Positions 53,932 through 61,295 of a DNA stretch of 64,000 nt are shown one piece after another. The translations under genes and the position numbers were made by a program. How positions within the stretch are numbered: the stretch's first letter is position 1; every line of letters begins with the position of its first letter. The notes beneath the pieces were generated by a model. That model saw only the letters and a list, made by a program, of their open reading frames with translations, made no database searches and was not told where the DNA came from. The DNA is from JACCXE01 sp963718605 (GTDB lineage: Bacteria; Actinomycetota; Acidimicrobiia; Acidimicrobiales; JACCXE01), in NCBI GenBank assembly GCA_963718605.1, contig OY970363.1, positions 4,030,001 through 4,094,000 of the forward strand. Direction: 5' to 3'.

Positions 53932-54492
53932 ATGGCCAAACTGATCTACCTGACGAACGTCTCGGTCGACGGCTATATCGAGGACGCCAAGGGCAGTTTC
54001 GACTGGACCGAACCCGACGACGATGTGTTCGCGTTCATCACGGACTTGGTGCGGCCCATCGGTACGTGGCTCTACGGCCGCCGCCTTTACGACACGATGG
54101 CCGTGTGGGAGACGGACCCGTCGCTAGCCGCTCAGTCGGAACTCATGGCCGACTTCGCCAACGCCTGGATGGCCGGGGACAAGATCGTCTACTCCACGAC
54201 CTTGGATGCCGTGTCGACCGCCAAGACGCGGCTCGAGCGTGACTTCGACGCTGCGTCCGTCCGCCAGATGAAGGCCTCGGCCACCCGCGACCTAGTCGTC
54301 GGCGGCGCTGAACTCGCGGGGCACGCCTTCGCGGCCGGGCTGGTCGATGAGTACCAGCTGCTCGTCCGGCCCGTCCTGGTCGGTGGAGGCAAGCCAGCGC
54401 TCCCCATCGGCACGCGAGCCAATCTCGAACTCTTGGAGGCTCGTCAAGTCGGCAACGGCGTCGCGTACGTCCGTTACCGCGTCGCGCCTTAA
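53932..54492 (+). CDS. Dihydrofolate reductase-family/RibD C-terminal domain protein
   Basis: A 186-residue DHFR-fold protein: LIYLTNVSVDGYIEDAKGSFDW at the N-terminus (core SVDGYIEDAKGSFDW), WLYGRRLYDTMAVWE and DLVVGGAELAGHAFAAGLVDEYQL for NADPH binding. This YyaP/RibD_C subgroup is usually not true folate reductase; substrates are unknown. It lies 14 nt after the LLM gene but may be an independent gene. It ends just before a long inverted repeat. Confidence 0.85.
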   Translation: MAKLIYLTNVSVDGYIEDAKGSFDWTEPDDDVFAFITDLVRPIGTWLYGRRLYDTMAVWETDPSLAAQSELMADFANAWMAGDKIVYSTTLDAVSTAKTRLERDFDAASVRQMKASATRDLVVGGAELAGHAFAAGLVDEYQLLVRPVLVGGGKPALPIGTRANLELLEARQVGNGVAYVRYRVAP

Positions 54493-54496
54493 CGTC

Positions 54497-54565
54497 TTCT
54501 GCGCCACCAAGCGGTTGTGATTGGAGCCGTTGTGAGGCGGATCACAACCGTTTGGTGGCGCAGAA
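54497..54565. terminator. Long inverted repeat between convergent genes, probable bidirectional terminator
   Basis: Arms 54497-54521 and 54541-54565 are 25 nt with one mismatch (TTCTGCGCCACCAA / TTGGTGGCGCAGAA ends), loop 19 nt. It fills the space between the RibD-like stop and the stop of the opposing gene. There is no long T-tract. Confidence 0.6.
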
Positions 54566-55120
54566 CTACGGGTTGCAGATGCGGCAGGGGTTTAGCGAGG
54601 TGGTCGCGGCGTTGATCTTCTTTAGGCCACTCTTGCCCGCAACCGAGGCGCAGTCTGTGCGGTGGTACAGCGTGCCCTTGGCCGTCGCGACGTAGGCCTG
54701 CGCCGGAACGAGTTCGGACGCCAACGACGACGCGCCGTGGCCACCGGACAACAGGTACTCGATGCGCTCGAGCACGGCGCGCGTCTCGGCGGTGTCGCGG
54801 CGGGTGGCGCGCACCAGCTGCGTCATCCAATACGCGAAGTAGGCGAACCCGCCGGCAAACACCAGGCCGAGACCGAGCATGCCGCCGCTGATCGAATACG
54901 GGATCTGCTCGTAGAGGTTCGGCGTATGCGACGCGCCGTACCAGCCGAGCAGAATCAAGACGAGTCCGAGCGGCGCCGCAATTGAGCCGATGAACAGCAA
55001 CACGCGCGCGGCGTCCGTCGCTTTGGTGCGCGTTCGCACGTTCGAGATCGCCCGGGTGAGCCGGCGCTGGCGCGCCTCGTCGACGCGGTCGAGCGCGATG
55101 TCGGTTGTTGTGGTCGTCAT
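54566..55120 (-). CDS. Two-TM membrane protein with C-terminal Cys/His zinc-type motif
   Basis: A 184-residue protein from ATG 55120. Two membrane segments lie at about residues 40-60 (VLLFIGSIAAPLGLVLILLG) and 80-105 (GGMLGLGLVFAGGFAYFAYW). The C-terminus LYHRTDCASVAGK...NPCRIC resembles small Ada/nuclease-tail zinc motifs (HxxxC...CxxC). Function unknown. The ATG overlaps the livF stop by 4 nt, making it the last gene of the ABC transporter operon and possibly an accessory. Confidence 0.7.
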   Translation of the reverse strand: MTTTTTDIALDRVDEARQRRLTRAISNVRTRTKATDAARVLLFIGSIAAPLGLVLILLGWYGASHTPNLYEQIPYSISGGMLGLGLVFAGGFAYFAYWMTQLVRATRRDTAETRAVLERIEYLLSGGHGASSLASELVPAQAYVATAKGTLYHRTDCASVAGKSGLKKINAATTSLNPCRICNP

Positions 55121-55827
55121 GCGACACCTCCGAGATAAGCCGCGGACACTTCGTCTGCGATGTCCTGCGGTTGGCCCATGGCCACGATCACGCCGTGCGA
55201 CATCACCGCGGCGTAGTCCGCGATCGCCAGGGCCGTTTGGGCGAACTGTTCGACGACGAGAATCGAGATGCCCTCGTCGCGTAGCTGGCGCACGAGTTCG
55301 TAGAGCTGCCCCACGATCAGCGGCGCCAGGCCAATCGAGATTTCGTCGAGCAACAACAACGAGGGCTCGGTTGTGAGCGCGCGGGCCATAGCCACCATTT
55401 GCTGCTGGCCGCCCGACAGGCTCCCCGCGAGTTGCTTGCGCCGCTCGGCGAGATGCGGGAAGCGCGCAAACGCGCGCTCTTCGACGTCTTTGAACTTCAC
55501 GTTGCCGGCGTAGGTCATCATTCGCAGGTTCTCGGCGACCGTGAGGTTCGGGAAGATGCCGCGTCCTTCGGGGATCGTGCATACGCCGGCGCGGGCGATC
55601 TGGTCCGGGTCGGCGCCGTTGATGTGAATGCCGGCTACGTGCACGCACCCGGCCGTCGGTTCGAGGCGTCCGCTGGCGACTTTGTGGATCGTGGACTTGC
55701 CGGCGCCGTTGCTGCCCAGCAGCGCGAACACCGATCCGGCCGGGACAGTGAACGAGATCCCGTGGAGCACTTCGATGCGACCGTAGGCCGCCCTGACGTC
55801 GCGTAGTTCGAGCGCGGGCGCCGTCAC
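55117..55827 (-). CDS. livF: LivF-type ABC transporter ATP-binding protein
   Basis: A 236-residue ATPase from GTG 55827. Walker A LLGSNGAGKSTIHK, LivF-type IPEGRGIFPNLTVAENL, signature LSGGQQQMVAMARAL, Walker B LLLLDEISIGLAP and C-terminal AYLGG identify the HAAT (branched-chain amino acid type) importer family. It overlaps the genes on both sides by 4 nt. The cargo is set by the binding protein at 59762, not by this subunit. Confidence 0.9.
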   Translation of the reverse strand: MTAPALELRDVRAAYGRIEVLHGISFTVPAGSVFALLGSNGAGKSTIHKVASGRLEPTAGCVHVAGIHINGADPDQIARAGVCTIPEGRGIFPNLTVAENLRMMTYAGNVKFKDVEERAFARFPHLAERRKQLAGSLSGGQQQMVAMARALTTEPSLLLLDEISIGLAPLIVGQLYELVRQLRDEGISILVVEQFAQTALAIADYAAVMSHGVIVAMGQPQDIADEVSAAYLGGVA

Positions 55828-57096
55828 TCGTCGTCCTCGCCCGGCAGCGTGCACGCGATTCCGGCGGTCGGGTCGGCGAGCACCGCGGTATTCAGCCGGC
55901 GCATGCCTGCGGCCAAGAACAGCGCGGCGAGCACCCCGAGCACGACCGTTGCCACCGGCAAACCCGTGCCCTTCGCCGCGGCAACCGCGGGCACGATCTC
56001 GACGGCGGAACCGGGAGCGACTGACGAGCCATCGCCCGCGCCCGAGCCGAGATCTCCGAGATCGCCCAAATCGCCGAGGAACGAGTCGTCACCGCCAAGC
56101 ACGCCGGTGTCACCGACGAAATCGTCGCCCGAGTCACCGAGGTCCTCATCGGGGATGCCGACCGAGCCGACCGCCGTCGCCCGAGCGCCACCTAGGGCGT
56201 AACCAACCGTGTAGCCGTTCTGCGTGATCGTGATCACCAACGAATTCGCACCCAGCACCGCCGACGGACCGGTGATTTCCTTTGTTGCTGGGCCGACGGT
56301 GACGCTTATGCCCGCAGCGGAAAGCGCTTGCTTGGCTACTTGCTGCAGCACCGCGTCGATCGGTTGGTTGGTCGTGCCGAAGTGCAGACCGGTTTCATCG
56401 ATCGTGACGCCCTGGCCCATCACCGTCGCCCCGGCGATCGTGGTCTTCGCCACGCCCGAACCGGTGGTGCCGTCGCTCGTTGCGGTGGCCGTGCTGACGA
56501 TCGAGTCGATTTTCAAGACGCCGGCGAGGTTGAGGTTGTGCACCACGCTCTTGGCCGTCGAGGTGGCCACGCCGTCCTTGGCGCGGGTGGTGGTGGTCGC
56601 CGCGCGCCACGCCGAACACGCCCGGCAGCCCCGACACGCCTTGTGCGCCGGCCTCGGCCTCTGAGGAAGTGTCGTCCGCACGCGCCCGCATCGTGAGACC
56701 GGGTGCGTCGAAGCTGGTTGTGGGCGGGTTCTGACCAGTGCGCGCTTCTGCCCTCACGGGGTACACGAGCAACGCCGCGACTTCGGGCGGGAAGCCCGGC
56801 ACCAGGATGCCGATGAGCGAACCACCGTTCGCGATGATCGCGCCGGGCCACGCCGCGCTGGCGAGGCCGTAGCCCGTACCCGACTGCTGGTTGCTGGACG
56901 CCTGCGGGATGTTGAGTTCGGGCTGGACCTGCTGGTCCGGGATCACCGTAAAAATCTGCATGCCGCGCGCGTCGGCCGACAGGTCATAGCCCAGCAACTC
57001 GTCGGCGCCCGCGCGCGGGGCGTCGATGGCAAACGTGACCACGCTCAACACGCCGGCCAGGACGCCGGCGACGATGCACGTCCACCCTCGCCTCAC
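55824..57096 (-). CDS. Uncharacterised secreted, C-terminally anchored protein inside the ABC operon, one frameshift
   Basis: About 423 residues when joined. The N-terminus (GTG 57096) is a signal peptide ending near RAGADE. The middle contains repeated small-residue and Thr-rich stretches and SxTATS/VSTATATSDGTTGSG sequences. An acidic Gly/Asp repeat (GDLGDLGDLGSGAGDG) is followed by a membrane segment VATVVLGVLAALFLAAGM and a short tail, which together look like wall-spanning linker and anchor. The frame breaks in the GC run at about 56598-56608. It lies between livG and livF with GTGA overlaps at both ends. I recognise no family; a surface receptor or adaptor for the transporter is conceivable. 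Confidence 0.68.
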
Positions 57097-57818
57097 GCCG
57101 GCACCTCCGCGCCGAGGTACGCGGCCTGCACTTCCGAGTTGTCCTTCACTTCGTCGGGCGTACCCTGCGCGATTACGCGGCCGAAGTCGAGGACGTAGAT
57201 CTCCTTGCTGATCCGCATCACAAGTTCGACATCGTGTTCGACCAACAAGATCGCCATCCCATCGCCGGCAAGTTCAGTCAGCAATTCTCCCAGGCTGACG
57301 GTCTCCGCGGGGTCCAGCCCCGAACCGGGCTCGTCGAGCAGCAACAACTTGGGGCGAATTGCCAGCGCCCGCCCGAGTTCGACGAGACGGGCGAGTCCGG
57401 TAGGCATCGCGTCGACGGGCTGGTTGGCCACGTGGGTCAAGCCAACGCGTTCGAGGATTTCGTCGGCGACGGCGCGCGGGTCTTCGGTGGTGGAGTCCCA
57501 CTTGTTGCGAATCTCGGCGCCCACGAGGATGTTCTCGCGCGCCGTGAGGGAGCCGAACACTTCGAGGCGTTGGAACGTCCGCGCCACTCGCTTGCGCGAG
57601 CGCAGGTGCGGCTTCAAGTTCGTCACGTCCTCGCCGTCGATCGTGACGCGGCCACGCGTCGGCGTTTGCAGGCCGGTGACCACGTTGAACAGCGTCGTCT
57701 TGCCGGCGCCGTTCGGGCCGATGAGCCCGGTCACCTGACCTTCGTGGGCTTCGACGGACGCTTCATACAACGCGAAGGTCACGCCGAACTTGACCTCGAT
57801 CGAATCAGCCCTGAGCAC
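57093..57818 (-). CDS. livG: LivG-type ABC transporter ATP-binding protein
   Basis: A 241-residue ATPase, GTG start. Walker A LIGPNGAGKTTLFNV, RVARTFQRLEVFGSLTARENI (LivG-type), Walker B LLLLDEPGSGLDP, switch VEHDVELVM. The signature region reads MPTGLARLVELGRAL instead of LSxGQ, a form common in actinobacterial HAAT ATPases as far as I recall. Start overlaps the permease 3' end by 14 nt. Confidence 0.89.
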   Translation of the reverse strand: MLRADSIEVKFGVTFALYEASVEAHEGQVTGLIGPNGAGKTTLFNVVTGLQTPTRGRVTIDGEDVTNLKPHLRSRKRVARTFQRLEVFGSLTARENILVGAEIRNKWDSTTEDPRAVADEILERVGLTHVANQPVDAMPTGLARLVELGRALAIRPKLLLLDEPGSGLDPAETVSLGELLTELAGDGMAILLVEHDVELVMRISKEIYVLDFGRVIAQGTPDEVKDNSEVQAAYLGAEVPA

Positions 57819-59754
57819 CGCTCACCACCTTGGGCGTCGACGGCACAAACGGATCGGTGTCGCGACTCTCGACGTCGGGCGCATCCTGAGGACTGGCGCC
57901 GCGGCGTCGCAGCATCTGGCGAACTCGCGCGAGGTTCGGGCCCACCTCGCTCGTCCACCCGTTCGGGTTGCGCCCGAGCGCGATGGCGCCGAACCCGGCG
58001 CCGAGGAAGGAAAGGCTCGGGATGCCAGGCAGCGACCGCTGAATCTTCGGGAACAGCCCGAAGGTGAGCCCGCCCATGAGCGCGCCGGAAACCGTGTTGA
58101 TGCCGGCCACCGACACGAGCAGCAGCAGCACGAGGCTCTGCAACATCTCGAAGTCATTGAGCCCGACCTGGCCGCGCAGCCCGCCGTAGAACGCACCGGC
58201 CAGACCCGCCATCGCGGAGGACAGTGAGAACACCGCGAGCTTGGTGAGCGTGAGGTTCAGCCCGAGCGTCGCGCACGCGGCCGGGCTCTCGCGCATCGCG
58301 ATGAGCCGGCGTCCGAACGGGCCGCGTCGCAGCGCGAGCACACCGATGCCGCACAACGCGAACGTCAGGCATAACAGGACGAAGAAGGCGCGGTCCCCCT
58401 TGAAGGAGAGGCCGAGGATCTCGGGGCGCTTTACCTCGAGGCGTCCGCCGTAACCGAACACGTTGGTGTTCTTGAAGAACATCTGGCTCATCCCCTGTGC
58501 AAACGCCAGGGTGCTCAACGCCAAGTAGAGACCCTGAAGCCGGATCGCGGGTAGTGCGGCAATCGCCCCGGCCACGCCACCGAGCACGGTCGCAGCGACG
58601 ATGCCTAAGAACGACCCCCCACCGAAGTACTTGCCCATGGCAAACGCGCCGACGCCCACGAAGGTCATCTGCGCCAGCGACACCTGTCCCGCGTAGCCGG
58701 TCAACAAGACGAGCGACAGCATGATCAGCGCGAACACAATGCCTTGGCCCGCGGTGGTGAGGTCGCCGGGCGACAACAAGGCGGCGAGAATTGCGGCGAC
58801 GAAGATGAACCCGGCGCCGGCGACGAGCGACTCGCGTAACGAGGCGACCCGCGGCGCACGATGCGTGGTGACGACGCGTCCCACGCGCAGCCGGGCCTGA
58901 GGCAGCACCAACAGCACCGCGTAGAGGAAAAAGATGGGAAGCGCTGGCTTCGCAATGTTCAGGATGTTCGACGGCAGGTTGCCGATCGCGTGCGCCTCCG
59001 CCAACCCCAGCGCGATCCCGCCAGCGAAGGTAAGCGGCAGGCTCTTGAGCCGACCGACCATCGCAGCCGCGTAGCCGTTGATCACGAGCAGCGTCAGCAA
59101 GATGATGTCCAGCGATACGAGCGGCGCCAGCAGAATGCCGGCCAGCCCGGCGAGCGACGCGCCGAGCGCCCAACTGACCATCGCCACCCGATCGGGCGCG
59201 GCCCCGTTTAACGAGGCGAGTTCCGGGTCGTCGACGACAGCACGCATCGCGGTGCCGATGCGGGTGCGGAACAAGAAGAGCCGTAGGAATACGGCCACCA
59301 GCACGGCCACCGCGATCATCGTGATCTGGTGGTAGCTGACGAAGATGCTGAACACCTTCACGCGGTTGCCGGCGAAGAACTCGGGGAGCGATCGCGGTTC
59401 GCCCGGATCCCAGAAGATCGTGGCGATGCCAATGAACGCGAGCAGCAAGCCGAGCGTGATCACGAGCGTCGTGCTGATCGATGCGCCATAGAGACGACGC
59501 ATCAGCGTGCGTTGAATGAGGGCACCCAGGGCGGGCGCAATCACACCGAGCACTACCAGCAAGGCCAGCCACTGCGGCCAGCCGTTTTGCACCGTGAGTT
59601 GCCAGTACGTGAAGGCCATCAACATGCCGATGGCGCCATGAGCGAAGTTGAAGATGCCTGAGGTCGTGTACGTCACGACCAGGCCGCTCGCGGTTAGCGC
59701 ATAGATGCAACCGGTCGCGATGCCGATGACCGTGTAGGCCAGGAATGCGGTCAC
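57805..59754 (-). CDS. Fused LivH-LivM permease of a HAAT-type ABC importer
   Basis: A 649-residue membrane protein. The first ~290 residues are LivH-like (GIATGCIYALTASGLVVTYT, GIFNFAHGAIGMLMAF, MRAVVDDPELASLNGAAPD). From about 310 a LivM-like half follows (LLTGYAGQVSLAQMTFVGVGA, LALSTLAFAQG, RRLIAMRESPAACATLGLN). The two permeases are normally separate proteins, so one chain here forms the whole channel. It is second in the operon after the binding protein, 7 nt away. Confidence 0.9.
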   Translation of the reverse strand: MTAFLAYTVIGIATGCIYALTASGLVVTYTTSGIFNFAHGAIGMLMAFTYWQLTVQNGWPQWLALLVVLGVIAPALGALIQRTLMRRLYGASISTTLVITLGLLLAFIGIATIFWDPGEPRSLPEFFAGNRVKVFSIFVSYHQITMIAVAVLVAVFLRLFLFRTRIGTAMRAVVDDPELASLNGAAPDRVAMVSWALGASLAGLAGILLAPLVSLDIILLTLLVINGYAAAMVGRLKSLPLTFAGGIALGLAEAHAIGNLPSNILNIAKPALPIFFLYAVLLVLPQARLRVGRVVTTHRAPRVASLRESLVAGAGFIFVAAILAALLSPGDLTTAGQGIVFALIMLSLVLLTGYAGQVSLAQMTFVGVGAFAMGKYFGGGSFLGIVAATVLGGVAGAIAALPAIRLQGLYLALSTLAFAQGMSQMFFKNTNVFGYGGRLEVKRPEILGLSFKGDRAFFVLLCLTFALCGIGVLALRRGPFGRRLIAMRESPAACATLGLNLTLTKLAVFSLSSAMAGLAGAFYGGLRGQVGLNDFEMLQSLVLLLLVSVAGINTVSGALMGGLTFGLFPKIQRSLPGIPSLSFLGAGFGAIALGRNPNGWTSEVGPNLARVRQMLRRRGASPQDAPDVESRDTDPFVPSTPKVVSGAQG

Positions 59755-59761
59755 GCGTGCG

Positions 59762-61213
59762 CTATCCGAAGAACCAAGGGCCGTCGCCGCATCGGTACGC
59801 CGCGGGTGGCGAGTCGAAGCGGGTGAACTTGTTGTTCACGACTTTCAAGACGATGTAGCAAGACGCCGGCGCCTTGGTGCCCGGGTTGGACGGGGCGAAG
59901 AGACCGAAGTCGTCGAACGCCCCGATCTTGCGTATCTCTGCGTTGACCGCGGCGCGGGTGATCTTCGGGCCGACGTTCTCCAGCGCTTGGAACAACAGGC
60001 GTCCACCTGCCCACGCATACGCGCTGAAGATGTCGGGCTTGAACCCGGGCTTGACGTTCTGAATCCATTTGTCCATCAACGCGACTTCGGGAATCACGCC
60101 GGCGTCCTCGCCGCCGTACATCGACGCTGACGAGGTGACGAACATGCCCTCGGCCGCGTCACCCGCGAGCGCGAGCACGTCGGCGTCGTACGCAGACCCA
60201 TTGACGACGAACGCCGTTGGCTTGAAGTTCTGCGACTTCATCGCCTTGGCGAAGCGAGCCGCGGACTTGTCGTCGACAGAGACGATGTAGACCAGTTTCA
60301 CTCCGGCGTCGCGCATGCGAACAACATCGGAGGTGAAGTCGGTTTCCGTCGCGCCAATCGCGCGCTCGTACTTGAACTGGTACCCCACCGACATCGCGGC
60401 ACGCTTGTAGCCCTGATGCAGCGCGACCGCGGAGGGGATGTCGGAATAGATACTGCCGACTGCCTTGATCGCGTCGGGGTACTTCTGTTTGAAGTAGTTG
60501 AACGGACCGAGCGGACCGCCCTTGGCCGACGCCTGAATCGAGAAGTTGTTCGGGATATTCAGACGACCCTCACCCAATGCGTGGCTGACGTCGGGCAGGT
60601 TCGCCTGCTTGATCTGCTCGGCGGCGGCCTCGTCGTAAAGCGAGAACGACCCCAGGAAGCCAAGCGCCTTGCCGATCAAGTCGATCGTTTGCGAACGGTT
60701 CTGCCCGGTGTCGAACTGGTCGTCACGGGCGTCGAGTTTGAACTTGCGGCCGTACAAGCCGCCGACGGAGTTCTCGTAGGCGACCGCAGCTTGCGCGCCG
60801 ACGGTCGCGCCGGCGAACAAACCGGGGACAGGACCGGTGAGCGTGCTCACGTTGCCGAGCGTGATGCTCGTAGCCGACACGCCGACCTCGGTCGCGCCGC
60901 CGTTGCCGCCCGCGGGCATGGCGTGCACGTTGGTGGTGGCCCCCTTCGCGGGGCCGCCTGCGATCGTCGTCCCGGTGGACCCACTGTCGCCGCTGCCGCT
61001 GTTACTGCCCGTCGAGCCAGGCACCGTGTCGCTGGAACCCAACGCACCCAGGGTCGTGTCCGTCGTGCCGTCGCCACTGGTGGCGCCGCCACCAGTGGCG
61101 TTGCCGGCGCGCACCGCAGTGCGCTGCTGATCGGTAAGACGCGCGCCGCATGCCGTCGTCGCCAAAACCATCGCTGCCAGTAGAGATACGAATTGCAGGT
61201 GCTTCAGTCTCAC
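59762..61213 (-). CDS. HAAT-family substrate-binding lipoprotein
   Basis: A 483-residue secreted lipoprotein. The signal ends in a lipobox with LATTAC, Cys22 being lipidated. A ~70-residue Gly/Ser/Thr linker follows, then a Peripla_BP_6 domain (ISLGNVSTLTGPVPGLFAG; QTIDLIGKALGFLGSF; MRDAGVKLVYIVSVDDKSAARFAKAM in part). Size and layout match large actinobacterial HAAT receptors that bind acids, amides or aromatic compounds rather than only leucine. The operon is divergent from the CYP142-like gene, with two operator-like palindromes between, so a steroid-derived or short acyl substrate is a hypothesis. Confidence 0.87.
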   Translation of the reverse strand: MRLKHLQFVSLLAAMVLATTACGARLTDQQRTAVRAGNATGGGATSGDGTTDTTLGALGSSDTVPGSTGSNSGSGDSGSTGTTIAGGPAKGATTNVHAMPAGGNGGATEVGVSATSITLGNVSTLTGPVPGLFAGATVGAQAAVAYENSVGGLYGRKFKLDARDDQFDTGQNRSQTIDLIGKALGFLGSFSLYDEAAAEQIKQANLPDVSHALGEGRLNIPNNFSIQASAKGGPLGPFNYFKQKYPDAIKAVGSIYSDIPSAVALHQGYKRAAMSVGYQFKYERAIGATETDFTSDVVRMRDAGVKLVYIVSVDDKSAARFAKAMKSQNFKPTAFVVNGSAYDADVLALAGDAAEGMFVTSSASMYGGEDAGVIPEVALMDKWIQNVKPGFKPDIFSAYAWAGGRLLFQALENVGPKITRAAVNAEIRKIGAFDDFGLFAPSNPGTKAPASCYIVLKVVNNKFTRFDSPPAAYRCGDGPWFFG

Positions 61214-61244
61214 GGGCCCCCCAACTCGTGGTGTGGTTGAAAAT

Positions 61245-61259
61245 CTAACGCACCGTCAG
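61245..61259. promoter_or_regulatory. CTGAC-type palindrome, weaker copy (CTAACGCACCGTCAG)
   Basis: Arms CTAACG and CGTCAG with one mismatch. It lies in the 82-nt gap between the binding-protein gene and the CYP142-like gene, upstream of the KstR-type box. This gap is the only place where both operator families occur. Confidence 0.4.
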
Positions 61260-61281
61260 AAACTCTGGTGCTCGGGCATAC

Positions 61282-61295
61282 TAGAACGTGTTCTC
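61282..61295. promoter_or_regulatory. KstR-type operator TAGAACGTGTTCTC directly abutting the start codon
   Basis: Matches TnnAACnnGTTnnA except for the last base. It ends at 61295 and the CYP142-like ATG is 61296-61298. A repressor here would cover the start of a short-leader or leaderless transcript. Confidence 0.65.

Noticed and set aside
57093..57818. LivG with an apparently lost ABC signature (PTGLARL instead of LSGGQ)
   Set aside because: I first suspected an inactive ATPase. Walker A, Walker B and switch are intact and the LPTGxAR form is common in actinobacterial HAAT ATPases.
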